A stretch of 64,000 bases of DNA from Diadophis punctatus similis (GCA_023053685.1 JALIGW010000005.1:24890001-24954000), one strand, 5' to 3'. Shown: positions 22,511 through 35,052, numbered from the stretch's first letter. Notes: generated by a model from the sequence alone, not told the origin. Numbers and translations: made by a program.

Positions 22511-24130
22511 TTCTTTATTGGCCAAGTGTGATTGGAAACACAAGGAATTTGTCTTTGGTGCATATGCTCTCAGTGTACATAAAGGAAAAGATACATTTGT
22601 CAAGAATCATGAGGTACAACACTTAATGATTGTCATAGGGTACAAATAAACAATCAGGAAACAATCAATATTAATATAAATTGTAAGTATGCAAGCAACA
22701 AGTTATAGTCATACAATCATAAGTGGGAGGAAATGAGTGATAGGAACAATGAGAAGACTAATAGTAATAGTAATGCAGCCTTAGTGAATAGTTTGACAGT
22801 GGTGAGGGAATTATTTGTTTAGCAGAGTGATGGTGTTCGGGGAAAAACAGTTCTTGTGTCTAGTTGTCTTGGTGTGCAGTGCTCTATAGCGTCGTTTTGA
22901 GGGTAGGAGTTGAAACAATTTATGTCCAGGATGCAAGGGGTCAGTAAATATTTTCACGGCCCTCTTTTTGACTCGTGCAGTATATAGGTCCTCAATGGAA
23001 GGCAGGTTGGCAGTAATTGTTTTTTCTGCAGTTTTGATTATCCTCTGAAGTCTGTGTCTGTCTTGTTGGGTTGCAGAACCAAACCAGACAGTTATAGAGG
23101 TGCAGATGACAGACTCAATAATTCCTCTGTAGAACTGTATCAGCAGCGCCTTGGGCAGTTTGAGCTTCCTGAGTTGGCGGAGAAAGAACATTCTTTGTTG
23201 TGCTTTTTTGATGACGTTTTTGATGTTAGAAGACCATTTTAGACCTTGAGATATGATAGAACCTAGAAATTTGAAGGTCTCTACTGTTGATACTGTGTTG
23301 TCTAGTGTTGTAAGAGGTGGTAGAATGGGAGGGTTTCTCCTAAAGTCTACCACAATTTCTACGGTTTTGAGTGTGTTCAGTTCCAGATTGTTCCGGTCGC
23401 ACCACGAGGCTAGTTGTTCAACCTCCCGTCTGTATGCGATTTCATCGTTGTCTTGAATGAGACCAATCACTGATGTATCATCTGCAAACTTCAGTCATTT
23501 AACAGATGGATCGTTTGAGATGCAGTCATTGGTGTACAGAGAGAAGAGAAGTGGTAAGAGCACACATCCTTGGGGGGGGGCTGTGCTAATTGTACAGGTA
23601 TCTGATGTGATTTTACCTAGCTTCACCTGCTGCTTCCTGTCTGTTAGGAAGCTTGTGATCCACTTACAAGTGTATTCAGGTACCGCTAGCTGATTTAGTT
23701 TAGTTAGAAGAATGTCTGGTATGATGGTATTGAATGCTGAACTAAAGTCTACAAAGAGGACCCTTGTGTAGGTCTTTTGAGAGTCAAGATGTTGTAGGAT
23801 GTAGTGCAGAGTCATATTAACAGCATCATCTATTGATCTATTTGCTCGGTATGCAAATTGCAGGGGGTCTAACAGCGGATCCGTGATGGTTTTCAGGTGG
23901 GACATCACTAGCCTTTCAAAGGTTTTCATAACTACAGATGTTAGAGCAACTGTCTATAGTCATTCAGTCCCTTGATGGAGGGCTTCTTTGGCATTGGGAT
24001 GATAGTGGAGCGTTTGAAGCAAGAAGGAACATGGCATATCTCTAGTGATTTGTTGAAGATTTGGGTGAAGATGGGGGCCAATTGGTCAGCACAGACTTTT
24101 AAGCAAGAAGGAGTTATCTTGTCAATTTAA
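22511..24130 (-). mobile_element. Snake1-type CR1/L3 LINE with reverse transcriptase, 5'-truncated
   Basis: A non-LTR retrotransposon on the minus strand: 3' UTR 22511-22810, ORF2 C-terminal part from 23929 down to 22811, and more distal RT sequence decaying to about 24130. Its RT would copy its own RNA at a nicked target. The whole 5' half (endonuclease) is missing, as is typical of aborted target-primed reverse transcription. Related 3' ends occur at 22350, 40383 and 52411. Confidence 0.9.
22811..23929 (-). pseudogene. Non-LTR reverse transcriptase, C-terminal two-thirds (one in-frame stop)
   Basis: Reads from an ATG at 23929 with RT motif A as FVDFSSAFNT, then 'APPQGCVLLPLLFSLYTND', an in-frame TGA at 23495-23497, then FADDTS in the same frame and a C-terminal region ending HKNCFSPNTITLLNK. 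The YADD-type catalytic box is therefore present as FADD, just past the stop. A one-base indel just upstream of 23929 breaks the link to the preceding RT residues. The late thumb/C-terminal block ('RLQRIIKTAEKTITANLPS') is typical of CR1/Rex-like LINEs. One stop and one indel mean it is a relatively recent but inactive copy. The ORFs on the opposite strand are shadows. Confidence 0.88.
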
Positions 24131-24405
24131 TTATTTATTATTAGATTTTTGTAAACAATGCTTTAATAATTTTCTTCAAATTAAGAAAGAGAGAGAAACA
24201 AGTCTTAGAAGAGTTAGTGTTCTTGGAACATAACTTTCATATGTATCCTTCTATCAAGACATACAGTAGATTTTAGGGCTAAGCAACATTTTGAATTTGA
24301 TTGCAAAAAAGTGCTTCAGAGCATATAGCATCTTTCTGCAACTCTTCTGGTAGTTGCTCCTTTTTCCAAATTGCATGATCCTATTAAAAAATTTTTATTA
24401 AAGAG
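24131..24405. other. AT-rich spacer
   Basis: Nothing recognised. Confidence 0.5.
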
Positions 24406-24413
24406 TTCTACAA

Positions 24414-24838
24414 TAGGGGCGGGTTGCTCACTTACCTTGCTGCCAGAGCTATGCGCACGCATCTCCATGCTTTGTGGGAGCGTGCGCTCGCTACACGCAC
24501 ACCCCCTTGCGCGATTTTGCTTCTGCGCATGCGCGGAAGAAAAATCGCGCCGAAATCTTGCGAGGGGACGCGCGTGCGCATGAGATTTTGGCACGATTTT
24601 GCTTTTGTGCATGCGCGGAGGCAAAATCTCACTGAAATCTCTCTCGCGCACATGTCCTTGCGAGATTTCAGTGCGATTTTGCTTCTGCGCATGCGCAGAA
24701 GCAAAATCGCCTGAAAATCACTGAAAAAAATGGAGACGTGCCGGTTGGACCGGCAGAGAGGGCTCCGGAACGGTTGTGAAATCCGCCGCTCCCTACCGGA
24801 GCTGCGTACCGGGGAGCTCCGGTAGGAACCCACCTCTG
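24414..24838. mobile_element. hAT-type miniature transposon, family A, 425 bp
   Basis: Ends TAGGGGCGGGTTGC and GGAACCCACCTCTG. Flanks TTCTACAA (24406-24413) and TTCTTCAA (24839-24846) match at 7 of 8 positions. Three internal palindromic units centre on GCGCATGCGC (24525-24534), GTGCATGCGC (24607-24616) and GCGCATGCGC (24687-24696), 80-82 bp apart. Non-coding. Confidence 0.92.
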
Positions 24839-24846
24839 TTCTTCAA

Positions 24847-25860
24847 TCACATTAACCATCTACTCCAAAGCACTTTTTCCTAATTATTTCTAAAGTGCTT
24901 TTCGGTTAAAATAGGTGTGTTCATTCATGAACGTCTGTGCATTTCTGTGTTGAATACACTTTTGAATATAAAAGCACAGTATAGAATTGATGTTTACAAG
25001 AATGTAATGAAGGTCTTATACTTTATTAGTAGATGAAAATGATGGCATAAATTAAATCTTTGTTACGTGCACAAACTAGGGCTATGTGGCACTCCAGAAA
25101 TAATTCAGAAAAAATGCACGTGGCAGCATGAATGTGTTACCTTTCTTGCAACCCTTTAAAACAGTAACATGTTTTTTGCAAGATTGTCTGGCTGCCATTT
25201 GATCCCAGGAAAGGATGTTGTTTCTTTAAAGAAGTGCACACAGTGCTACTGTTTATGGTCCTCTGAACTTCAAAGCATTTTTTGAAATCAAATCAGAAGC
25301 TCGAGCACAAATATTCCTCAGAACAGCATGTTTTTTTTCTTGGAATTGTAAATTTAGTACCTGTTTAATGTTTAATAAATAAAACAAAACCACTGATAGC
25401 GTTACACAATAGGCCTCTGAGAGAACACTTTGATTCTCCTTGATGAGGTTGTTCGCCTGACAAAGGTGCCACACGATGAGAAGATACATTTTGCCTTAAT
25501 GAGACACTTTTCTTTGTTTGGCTGTCTCTGGGATATTCAGAAAATTTATGAAACTTCCAACACCCCTTCCCCCGCTCCCATGCATGCCCCTTATTTCTCA
25601 AGACAAACATACAGAAAGATGTATGAGAGTGTATTCCAAAATTGGTGATATTTACTTTTAATCATAAGTTTGAGCTATTTCAGGAATTTGCTTTTAATAT
25701 GACCCCAATTCTGTGGTCTCTGAGACAGAATCGGAACATAAATCTTATATGAAATTCCCACCAGTTTCCATAGTTAGTGCTTTCCACAATGGGGCAATTC
25801 CAATTTCAGAAAGCTGCAAAAAGAGACGAACATGAAATTGGGAGAATGTAAGCTATTCAA
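24847..25860. other. AT-rich DNA, nothing recognised
   Basis: Short frames (for example 25253-25489 minus) lack domains. Confidence 0.5.
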
Positions 25861-26105
25861 GAGAGCCAGTTTGGTGTAGTGATTAAGCAATTAGGCTAAA
25901 AACCAGAACATCATGAGTTCTAGTCCTGCCTTAAGCACAAAACCAGCAGAACGACTATTGAGCAATCATTTTATCTCAGTCCAAGAAAGAAGATTGTGGC
26001 AAACCACTTCAGAAAATCTTGCCAAGGAAAGTGCAAAGGCTTGTTTAGGTGGTCACCAGGAAGCAAGACTTCTGACTTAAAAACATAAAATAAATGGAAA
26101 AAACC
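25861..26105 (+). mobile_element. tRNA-derived SINE, Sauria-like
   Basis: Starts GAGCCAGTTTGGTGTAGTG, with 'TGAGTTCTAGTCCTGCCTT' as the box-B-like region and 'GTGGCAAACCACTTC' further on. Longer body variant like 10828-11041. Confidence 0.8.
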
Positions 26106-28501
26106 TCCAACCTTTTAAAATAGCAAACAAACAAGCATACAGAATTCTAATTTCTCCTTGCTGAACTGCAGCGAAGACTGTTGGAATCAGTGGAGTACTT
26201 CAGTTAAGCTTTAGAATTGCTCTGCAGCAGTATTTGAGAATTAATGTGAACATTAAGCAGTAGCCTTGAATATAAAGCATTAAATGGACATTAGCTATAG
26301 GCTGACATCAGTAAAACCACAGCAGCCACAACTTTAAAGCCCATTCCCATCACAATTACTTACCTCTCAATCTTTATGGTCTCTTTAGAGATAATCTGAT
26401 AATTGACTACTCACAAAATCTAATATTTCTGTATCTAGTTTTACATTTTCCCAGTTGAAAGCGCTGCATTTTATCCTCCTACAGTTTTCCACACAACTAG
26501 AATTCAAGATTAATAGACAGCCCAGCTTCAGAAACTCCAGGTTTTTTTTTAATTGAATGAGGAGAAACAAGAAAAACAAATCTTCATGAGCCTGTTTCTG
26601 TATAGCATTTTTTAAAAAAAGGTATACAGGGCATAAACAATTCTATTTTTTTCTTTCCAGAATCCTTAAGAGAATGTAAAGATCTTTGGAGCCAAGACAA
26701 AAGATTACATATTTAAGAGAACTCCCCTTCCCTTTTCCTTGACTCAAACTTCTAAAGCATTTGGCCAAACTATGTGAAAAACAAAGGGGCTGCTTTCTTT
26801 CTTTTTTGCTGAAAATTATTCCTCACCGAAGGCCTGACCTGTCAAAGCAGCAGACAACTCCTCTGAATTCCGATGGGTTTTGCACTTGGAGCTCTTGAAA
26901 ATCTCTGTCTTGTTCAGGACCCAATTAGTACAAGGGGATCTAATCATCAGAGAAAAATGGTGCTGTAAGAACCTCACTGAAAAAGGGCCATGTCAAAATC
27001 TCTGCTGTCCTTAACCTTGACACAGAACAAAAAAGATCTTCTCTCGGGAGACAATTCACAGTTGAACTGATTGGCTGTCTACTTTCCGTACAGGAGAAAA
27101 CAATGATAAAGCAAATATTAAATAGGTCAATCAAAGCAGGTATCATCCATAGATTTCAGGTGTTGTGATTGAGGTAGTATTTTCTTTGCAGGAAAAACTC
27201 CGAGAAATCAAGTAAAAACTGTGCTTCTGATTGCATTTTCATGATTCTTTCCTTTCTTCTTTTTTCATTAGTCTGTCTTTATTGTTCCTCTGTTCCTTTG
27301 ACCTCCTGTTGCATTTTTTACATCTGTAAGCCCCTATTTTAAAAGTCGGTTTATAAAACATTTGTGACTTTCTGTTTCCATACAGATTTTATTGAAACTC
27401 AGGCTGAGAGAGTAAATCTATGCCCCTGTCTAATCTTGTTTAATTTATTTGCCTTTTAAACAAAGAGGAACCAGGATTTTTTCCTCACTCCTCTTATATT
27501 GCTATTAACTCACCTTTACCACTTGCCATGCAGGTAAGCAGACAATTTCTGTGTTTTTATACCACATTCATTTATTATCTTTCTAGCATTGTCCTTGGCA
27601 GCAAAGTCGATTCTCTTCTGGCTTGTCTGCACAGAATCTCAACTTACAAAACTCCTGTAATCATTTGCCACTATAGCTTAGTATTTTGCAGGATGTTGGA
27701 TGCATCAGTGCTTCAAAGTGCTTCAAAGATGGTGCTAGACATCCCATATCTTGGGCACACCCCATTGTTCATTTAAGTTAGTCTCTCTCCTTTGCTTGTT
27801 TGTATGTTCTACTAACCGATATAGAACATAATGTATAGAATGGTCATTGGTGAGATATTTTTAAGTTCCTTTTCATGGATCTTTATTGACAATTAAGGAT
27901 GAAGGTAGCTTTTTCAGGTTTTTTTGAATGAAGGAATGGCTTAGAATGATATATGTCAGCTTTATATGTGTGTGGGATAATTATTCCACTCTGAAGCAGA
28001 GTCTCCTATTTGCACAATTTTCATTTAAGATGCATATTATTGATTTAGATGTTTTGGATTCATTTATGTCTCTACCGAATACATACAACTCACTCCACAA
28101 AGAATTCCAGCAGGATTAAATATAAAATAAAACAAAACCTGTCAAAACTGCAAAACCTAACAAGTCAAATTGGCAACCACACAAGGGACTCCCATATTAC
28201 TCATTATGAATTAAATATTCTGCAAAAAAACTCCTCCCGATCCCCTTATAAAATCTATTAAGGAGCCATTGTCTCCATGGTAACTCAAAATATTGCTGAC
28301 AGATATCATTCTGGGGGGAAAAAGTACAGAATGCTTTGATTCACTATGCAGCTTTTTATCTGTCACTGTGGACTTCAGCTACCTTTGTGTTCCAAATGAC
28401 TACAACATCACCCTTCAAAAATGCAAAAGCAAAAATTATTTAAGAACATATATTGCATTATTGACATAAGCTGTTGAACTCTCTGGATACGATGGTAATG
28501 G
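26106..28501. other. AT-rich DNA, no gene recognised
   Basis: A long stretch with no recognisable repeat or ORF. If conserved non-coding elements exist in this window, this is one of the better places to look, but nothing in the sequence alone shows it. Confidence 0.45.
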
Positions 28502-28509
28502 GATTGTTC

Positions 28510-28920
28510 CAGAGGTGGGTTCCTGCCGGAGCTGCCCAGTGCGCAGCTCCGGTAGGGAGTGGCTGATTGCGCAAGTTGCGCACGACCACTCCAGAGCCCT
28601 CTCTGCTGGTCCATCATGCGCGTCACCATTTTTCCCGTGAATTTTTGGCCGATTTTGCTTCTGCGCATGCGCGGAAGCAAAATCGCACTGAAATCTCGCA
28701 GGGGTACGTGCGCGTGAGAGAGATTTTGGTGAGATTTTGCTTCTGCGCATGCGCGGAAGCAAAATCGCGCTGAAATTTCTCTCTTGCGCGTGTCCCCTTG
28801 CGAGATTTCGGTGCAATTTTGCTTCTGCACATGCGCAGAAGCAAAATCGTGCAAGGGGGCATGTGTGCGCAGCGAGTGTGTGCAGTGCACAGGCACTGGT
28901 AAGGGAGCAACCCGCCGCTG
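28510..28920. mobile_element. hAT-type miniature transposon, family A, 411 bp
   Basis: Left end CAGAGGTGGGTTCCTGCC, right end GCAACCCGCCGCTG, perfect 8-bp duplication GATTGTTC (28502-28509 and 28921-28928). Three palindromic units centre on GCGCATGCGC (28663-28672), GCGCATGCGC (28745-28754) and GCACATGCGC (28827-28836), spaced 82 bp. It lies in the opposite orientation to 6280 and 24414. Large open frames across it (28408-29124 and others) are shadows of the repeat. Confidence 0.94.
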
Positions 28921-29094
28921 GATTGTTCCCTTTTGGGATACCATATTATTTCTTTCATTCAGGTATATATGTTGTATAATGCAATGTGGTAAATATCTTT
29001 GAGTAGATTTGCTGAATATGTGAATATGAATAGTGGGGAAAGAATGAATTAGTGAATATCTTCTGTAATTAACAGATGAACAACTTCTTTCCTT

Positions 29095-29372
<278 letters not shown>

Positions 29373-29720
29373 GTGCAAAACTGTTTTAGAAGCAAGGCAA
29401 ATATTTATGACATAGAAAGAAAATGTCCTATACCCCTCCAAAAGTACAAGTGGCTAGGAGGTGGGAGTTGGAAATGATGTTGTCCTAAGTTCTAAAGAAA
29501 CAAATTAAAAACCTTTCAAAAAGAACTAGACAACCCTTGCTACATTGGGTCAGTATTTTAGAGATGTTTCCTTACTTAAACAGACAAACAGAATGATCAC
29601 AAGTGGGCAAAAAAGCAACTTCTGACTTCCAACTTCCTGTCTGGAATTCAGAAGTTAGAGGTTGCTTTTTTGCCTACTTGTGGTGCATTGTGTTTCCTTA
29701 TGGGAAGCTAACAGGGAAGC
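29373..29720. other. AT-rich DNA, nothing recognised
   Basis: A short duplicated segment (GCAAAAAAGCAAC versus GTTGCTTTTTTGC) near 29607 and 29661 forms an imperfect inverted repeat; otherwise featureless. Confidence 0.4.
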
Positions 29721-29844
29721 TCCTTCCTTCCTTCCTTCCTTCCTTCCTTCCTTCCTTCCTTCCTTCCTTCCTTCCTTCCTTCCTTCCTTCCTTCCCTCCC
29801 TCCCTCCCTCCCTCCCTCCCTCCCTCCCTCCCTTCCTTCCTTCC
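29721..29844. repeat. (TTCC)n(CCCT)n pyrimidine array
   Basis: About 72 bp of TTCC, about 40 bp of CCTC, then TTCC again, all pyrimidine on the plus strand. A looser C/T tract follows at 29920-29965. Confidence 0.95.
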
Positions 29845-29965
29845 ATGGGCTGAACAGGTTGGGGGAAGCATGTATGTGTGGGTAGCATGGCCCAGGAAGG
29901 GTACACAAGGTCCTTTCCCTTTCCTTCCCTTCCCTTCCCTTTTCTTCCTTTCCCTTCCCTTCCCT

Positions 29966-31452
29966 ATAATACTGGTTGGGGAGGAAGAAAGAGATTGCAA
30001 GATTGGCTGGGAAACTGTCACAGAAGGTTGAAAATCTTTATCACATGATAGCAGCAGCAGCAGCCCAGCAGCAACAGTTAGTAGCAGGGAAGCTGTCACA
30101 ACTTCTCCCAATTTCATTCTCTTGGGACTCATGAGTCCTGAATTTTAGACACATTCTGTAAGCACCTTGTTCAAAAATTGTTATGCTTTGATGCACCGTT
30201 TTTCTCAGTTAAAGATCATGAGTTTTAGTAATACATAGAGAGATACTTTATGGGTGTTTTTTCCCAAGCCAGCTTTGTAATGATTAGACTCATGCAACTG
30301 AAAGGGGTCATTTAGGGTACAGATTTCAACCCACAATGCAATGTGGAAATTTAGATTAATGCATACCCAACAGTCGACTGTCTATCCTCAGCTTGATCAG
30401 ATCCAGCAAAGGGGAAATGTACCATTTCTCTGTTTCATTTGTTCTGCTCTTAAACTGATCATACGGTTAGGTAGCTTCTTTTAATAAGGATTCAATCAGA
30501 ATTTGCCTTTTGGTTGAATTTTTAAAAATGTGTATTCACCTCTTTCATGGTTTCTTATTTTTTTATTTTATTTTTGACTTACTATTGGAAAGAGATGAAA
30601 AGCAAAGCTGCCACAGATTTCTTTTGAGGTGTGCTACACAATGGGAAGATCCTATCTTTGCAACTTTTTGATCTCCTCTTACCAATCACATTCTTATTAT
30701 GACTGGAGATTTGCAAAGAGCTGTAGCATGCTGTACATTGTTAAAAATTCCTCAGCACTTGTGGAAGTGGAATTTCTTTTATTTCCAACACACTTTCATT
30801 ATAGGTGAACATACATTCTTTTTGCACTGTATGTGCTTGTTTTTTCTTGGACAGGCTGTCGATCATTTTCTAATCTTCCAAGTTTTAGTTCTTCCAGAGA
30901 AGCTTGGAGACAATTCCTTGAATAGTCTACACTTATAAGAAAGCTAGCTAGCATGCAACAATCACAACCACCTTAGACTCTATCGCATGCCACAAAGGAC
31001 AGCATCTATTGTTCCTCCAAGCAAGCTGATTTTGTGGGATGGGGGCAAATACCAACACTTTTTGTGTGTATTTATTTTGGAACAATATTTTTAGCTCTCT
31101 TTAAACTTTGAACTCTTTAAACTTTGTATCTCTTTCATTATTTATGAATTCACAAAATCCAGGAAACAAGAGTGGAAAGAGCAGTCCACACAGTGAGAGG
31201 AGTGTACTGGACCAAAGAATGCAGATGGATTTCTTATTTAGGCAAATGCTGCTACTGAGTCGGCAGCAAAGTTTTACTCTATTGTTCGCTTTACCGTACT
31301 TGATGAGGAAAGCTGTATTTTCACTTCTTACCAACTACTTTAGTTGGACAGAAATGACAATTACCTAGTTCTTATTTTAAACTATTCATCTGAAATCTCT
31401 AGGAACATAAATTCTTTGAATGCTACTGTTTGGTTTATGAACAAAAATCAGG
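29966..31452. other. AT-rich DNA, nothing recognised
   Basis: A short CAG run near 30050-30070. No supported gene. Confidence 0.5.
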
Positions 31453-31624
31453 AAGGGAAGGAAAGGAAAGGGAAAGAAAAGAAAAGAAAAGAAAAGAAAG
31501 GAAAAGAAAGGGAAGGGAAGGGAGGGGAAGGGAAGGGAAGGGAAGAAAAGGAAAGGAAAGGAAAGAAAGGAAAAGAAAGTAAAGGAAAAGAAAAAGGAAA
31601 AGAAAGAAAAGAAAGGAAAGGAAT
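31453..31624. repeat. Polypurine GGAAA/GAAAA tract, about 170 bp
   Basis: Almost entirely A and G on the plus strand, with drifting GGAAA, GAAAA and GGGAA units. Confidence 0.92.
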
Positions 31625-32091
31625 TGGTTAATATCAAATCAAGTTACTGCTACTCAGCTATGGACTATGTCAGGACAAGTGGTGATTTGCTGAACGTATT
31701 CTCATTAAGCTGCAAAAATTAAAATTGCAGAATATGTACGAAATCAGAATAAAAATGCCTGGAAATTCATTGCAGAGGAAACATAATGTGCTGCACCAGA
31801 ACTCTTTTACAGGGAAAAGCAAGATCTGCTCATACAAACTGCATTGCAGCATGGAAGGCAATAATGCATGCAGTTCAGTATTTATTTATTTATTTATTTA
31901 TTTATTTTGGTTTTCTTATATGCTGCCCAACTCCCGAGGGACTCAGGGCGGCGTACAGCAGAGAAAATACAAGAATAACCAACTATAAATATTACATTAA
32001 AAACAAATATAAAAATTAAAAAAAACACAATATTAAAACCATACAACAACCATACAACAACCATATATACTTGGGGGTGAGCTCGAGTGGA

Positions 32092-33598
32092 TTAGGCTCT
32101 ACCCCCAGCCTGCAGGAAAAGCCATGTCTTAACGGCTTTTTGGAAGGCCAGCAGAGTGGGGATAGTTCGGGTCTCTAGGGGAAGTTGGTTCCAGAGCGCG
32201 GGGCCCGCCACAGAGAAGGCTCTCCCCCTAGGGCCTGCCAGCCGGCATTGCTTGGCTGACGGGACCTGGAGGAGGCCAACTCTGTGGGCCCTAACCGGTT
32301 GAAGGGAAGTGTGAGGCAGAATGCGGTCCCGGAGATAACCTGGTCCTAAGCCATGAAGGGCTTTAAAGATGGTGATTAACACCTTGAATTGGACCCGGAG
32401 ACCGATGGGCAACCAATGCAGCTGGCGGAGTATAGGTGTCACGTGGGTGTACCTTGGCACACCCACCACAGTACGCGCAGCCGCATTTTGCACCAACTGA
32501 AGTCTCCAGATACTCTTCAAGGGTAGCCCCATGTAGAGCGCGTTGCAGTAGTCCAAGCGGGAGGTGACAAGGGCATGAGTGACCGTGAGTAGAGCCTCCT
32601 TCTCCAAGTATGGTCGCAACTGGTGCACCAGGCGAACCTGTGCAAAGGCCCCCCTAGCCACAGCGGAAAGATGATGATCCAATTTTAGCTGTGGATCTAG
32701 GAGGACCCCCAAGTTGTGGACCTGATCCGAGGGGGTCAGTTTCGCTTCCTCGAAAGCCAAGGAGGGACAGTTGTCATAGTCCTTAGGAGGCAATATCCAA
32801 AGCCACTCAGTCTTGTCGGGATTAAGCCTGAGTCTGTTCCTCCCCATCCAGATCCTAACGTTGTCCAGGCACCGGCACATTACATCAACTGCCTCTCTGA
32901 AGTCAGATGGGGTGGTGATGTACAGCTGGGTGTCATCAGCGTACTGGTGGTAACGCACCCCATATCTGCGGATGATCTCCCCCAGCGGTTTCATGTAAAT
33001 GTTAAACAGGATGGGCGAGAGAACCGACCCCTGGGGCACCCCACATGATAGGGGCCTGGGGGACGATCTCTGCCCTCCTGCCAACACCGACTGCATCCGA
33101 TCGGCGAGATAAGAGGAGAACCACCGCAAAACTGTGCCTCCCACTCCCAATTCCCCGAGACGATGCAGAAGGATACCATGGTCGATGGTATCGAAAGCCG
33201 CTGAGAGGTCAAGTAGCACCAGGGTGGAGGAATTCCTCCCATCCCGGTCCCGCCAGAGATCATCCATCAGAGCGACTAAGGCAGTTTCTTTACTGTAGCC
33301 GCGCCTGAAACCCGACTGATAAGGATCTAGATGCTCTGTTTCATCCAGAAGTTGCAGAAGCTGAGTAACCACCACCTTCTCCACAACTTTCCCTAAAAAA
33401 GGTAAGTTGGAGACCAGACGATAGTTCTTTCAAGTCAGCTGGATCCAGGGAAGGCTTCTTCAGGAGGGGTCTCACCACCGCAGCTTTTAACGACTGCGGT
33501 ATGGATCCCTCCCTCAGAGAAGCGATGACCACCGCCTGGATCCAGCCATGTGCCACCTCCCTGCTGGCCGAGACCAACCAGGAGGGGCACAGGTCCAA
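32092..33598 (-). pseudogene. CR1 ORF2, reverse transcriptase region
   Basis: RT of a CR1-type LINE, which would copy the element's RNA at a nicked target. The 430-codon frame from 33384 shows, in order, motif A as LLDLSAAFDT (residues about 57-66), SCGVPQGSVLSPILFN (about 113-128), the catalytic box YADD (148-151) and a long C-terminal domain ending LPLETRTIPTLLAFQKAVK. The preceding frame (33598-33341) covers the RT N-terminal part (AAVVRPLLKKPSLDPADLK). The two are joined by a one-base shift near 33425-33430, where an extra base follows the DLK codons. The catalytic aspartates are intact. The opposite-strand frames are shadows. Confidence 0.92.
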
Positions 33599-33715
33599 TA
33601 AACAGGTGGAGGACCCATCACCCCCACAGCTCTGTCCACATCCTCAGGAGAAACAGGCCCAAACTCTTCCCATAACGGTGGACTAAGACTTGCCCGTCAA
33701 CTCCATGGACTCTGC

Positions 33716-34907
33716 CTAGCCAGAGTCCAGGTTCGACCGGATCTGAGCAACTTTATCCGACAGAAACTCAGCGAATTCCTCAGCTCTGCCTTGCAAGTGC
33801 TCCTCGCTCCCCCCTTTAGCAAGGAGGGAGCGAGTCACCCTAAACAAGGCGGCTGGGTGAGAATCTGCGGACGCAATAAGAGCGGAAAAATAGGATCGTT
33901 TTGCCGCCCTTATCGCCACTAAATAAGATCTGATGTAAATTCTTAATAGTGTTCAGTCAGATTCGGTTTTGCTGGCCCTCCAGCGGCGCTCCAGACGTCT
34001 CTTCTGGCGTTTCATCTTCCGGAGCTCCTCGGTAAACCAGGGAGCTTTCCGGGATCCACTGCCGCGGAGAGGTCGCTTAGGCGCAATTTGGTCTAAAGCC
34101 CCTGATGCTGCGGTGTTCCAAGCAGCCACCAGGGAATCAGCCAAATTGTGTACCAGGGTTTCAGGTATTTCCCCAAGTTCCCTCTGGAATCCTTCCGGCT
34201 CCATTAGGCGCCTGGGGCGGAACCACCTAGTCAGTCCTGCCTCCCTGTGGGGGAGGAATGGGGCTGCGAAATCCAGCCTCAGTAGGAAATGATCTGACCA
34301 TGACAGTGGGGTGATGACTATATCCCTTATCTTCAGATCATCTCTCCACTGCCCCGAAAGAAACACTAGGTCGAGCGTGTGACCACCCTCATGAGTCGGA
34401 CCCTGGATTACTTGGGTCAGGTCCATGGTTGTCATGGAATCCATGAACTCCTGAGCTATTCCAGAGGTTTCGCCAGCAGATGGCAAGTTGAAGTCCCCCA
34501 GCACCATAAGCCTAGGGAACTCAACTGCCAAGCCGGCTACTGCCTCGAGCAGCTCAGGCAGGGCCTTACTTACGCAGCTGGGAGGCAGGTACGTTAAGAA
34601 AAGGCCCACCTGTACCCCTAAGTCCAACTTCAGAAGGAGCGTCTCACACCCAACCATCTCTGGGGCAGGGATCCTACGAGGATGCAGATTTCCGTGCGTT
34701 ATTATTGCCACTCCTCCCCCCCCTTCCCTGGGGTCGAGAATGATGCTGCACCGAGAAACCGGCTGGGCATATCTCAGAGAGAGTTACTCCCCTCTCCTGG
34801 CCCAGCCAGGTCTCGGTAACACACACCAGGTCTGCCCCCTCCTCTGTGATTAAATCACGTATCAGGGGGGCTTTGTTGATAATTGACCTGGCGTTGAGCA
34901 GCAGCAT
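33716..34907 (-). pseudogene. CR1 ORF2, AP-type endonuclease and linker
   Basis: The N-terminal endonuclease/exonuclease/phosphatase-fold nuclease of CR1, which nicks target DNA to prime reverse transcription. 34907-34674 begins MLLLNARSIINKAPLIRD and continues LVCVTETWL (the N-x-R-S and TETW motifs). After a frame change near 34705, 34711-33953 carries AIITHGN, MVLGDFNLPS (the GDFN motif), TLDLVFLSG and LSWSDHFLL (the SDH motif). An in-frame TGA near 33951 and a TAG near 33716 interrupt the linker (MAIRAAKRSYFSALIAS). Nuclease residues look preserved, so decay is recent: two frame changes and two stops. Confidence 0.9.
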
Positions 34908-35052
34908 CCTGAGCCCAGGGCCCTGAAAACCCTGGTTGCCAGGAACTCAGGTTGAGCAAGATGGAACCGGATCGGAGGGGCCGGAACAAGGGATCGCTTG
35001 TAAACAGCGAGGTCTTATTCCCCGAGAGCGGCCTCCCCTCTGCTCCCGCCAT
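34855..35052 (-). pseudogene. CR1 ORF2 N-terminal leader frame
   Basis: An ATG at 35052 opens a 65-codon frame (MAGAEGRPLSGNKTSLFTSD) that runs into the endonuclease start in another frame near 34905. It could be the true ORF2 start separated by an indel, or untranslated leader. No domain. Confidence 0.45.

Noticed and set aside
24525..24696. Regularly spaced palindromes resembling a CRISPR array
   Set aside because: Eukaryotic miniature transposon with 8-bp target duplication; units vary and spacers are themselves repeat-derived.
29603..30132. Frames with FLPS / GRKE repeats
   Set aside because: Translation of the TTCC/CCCT array.
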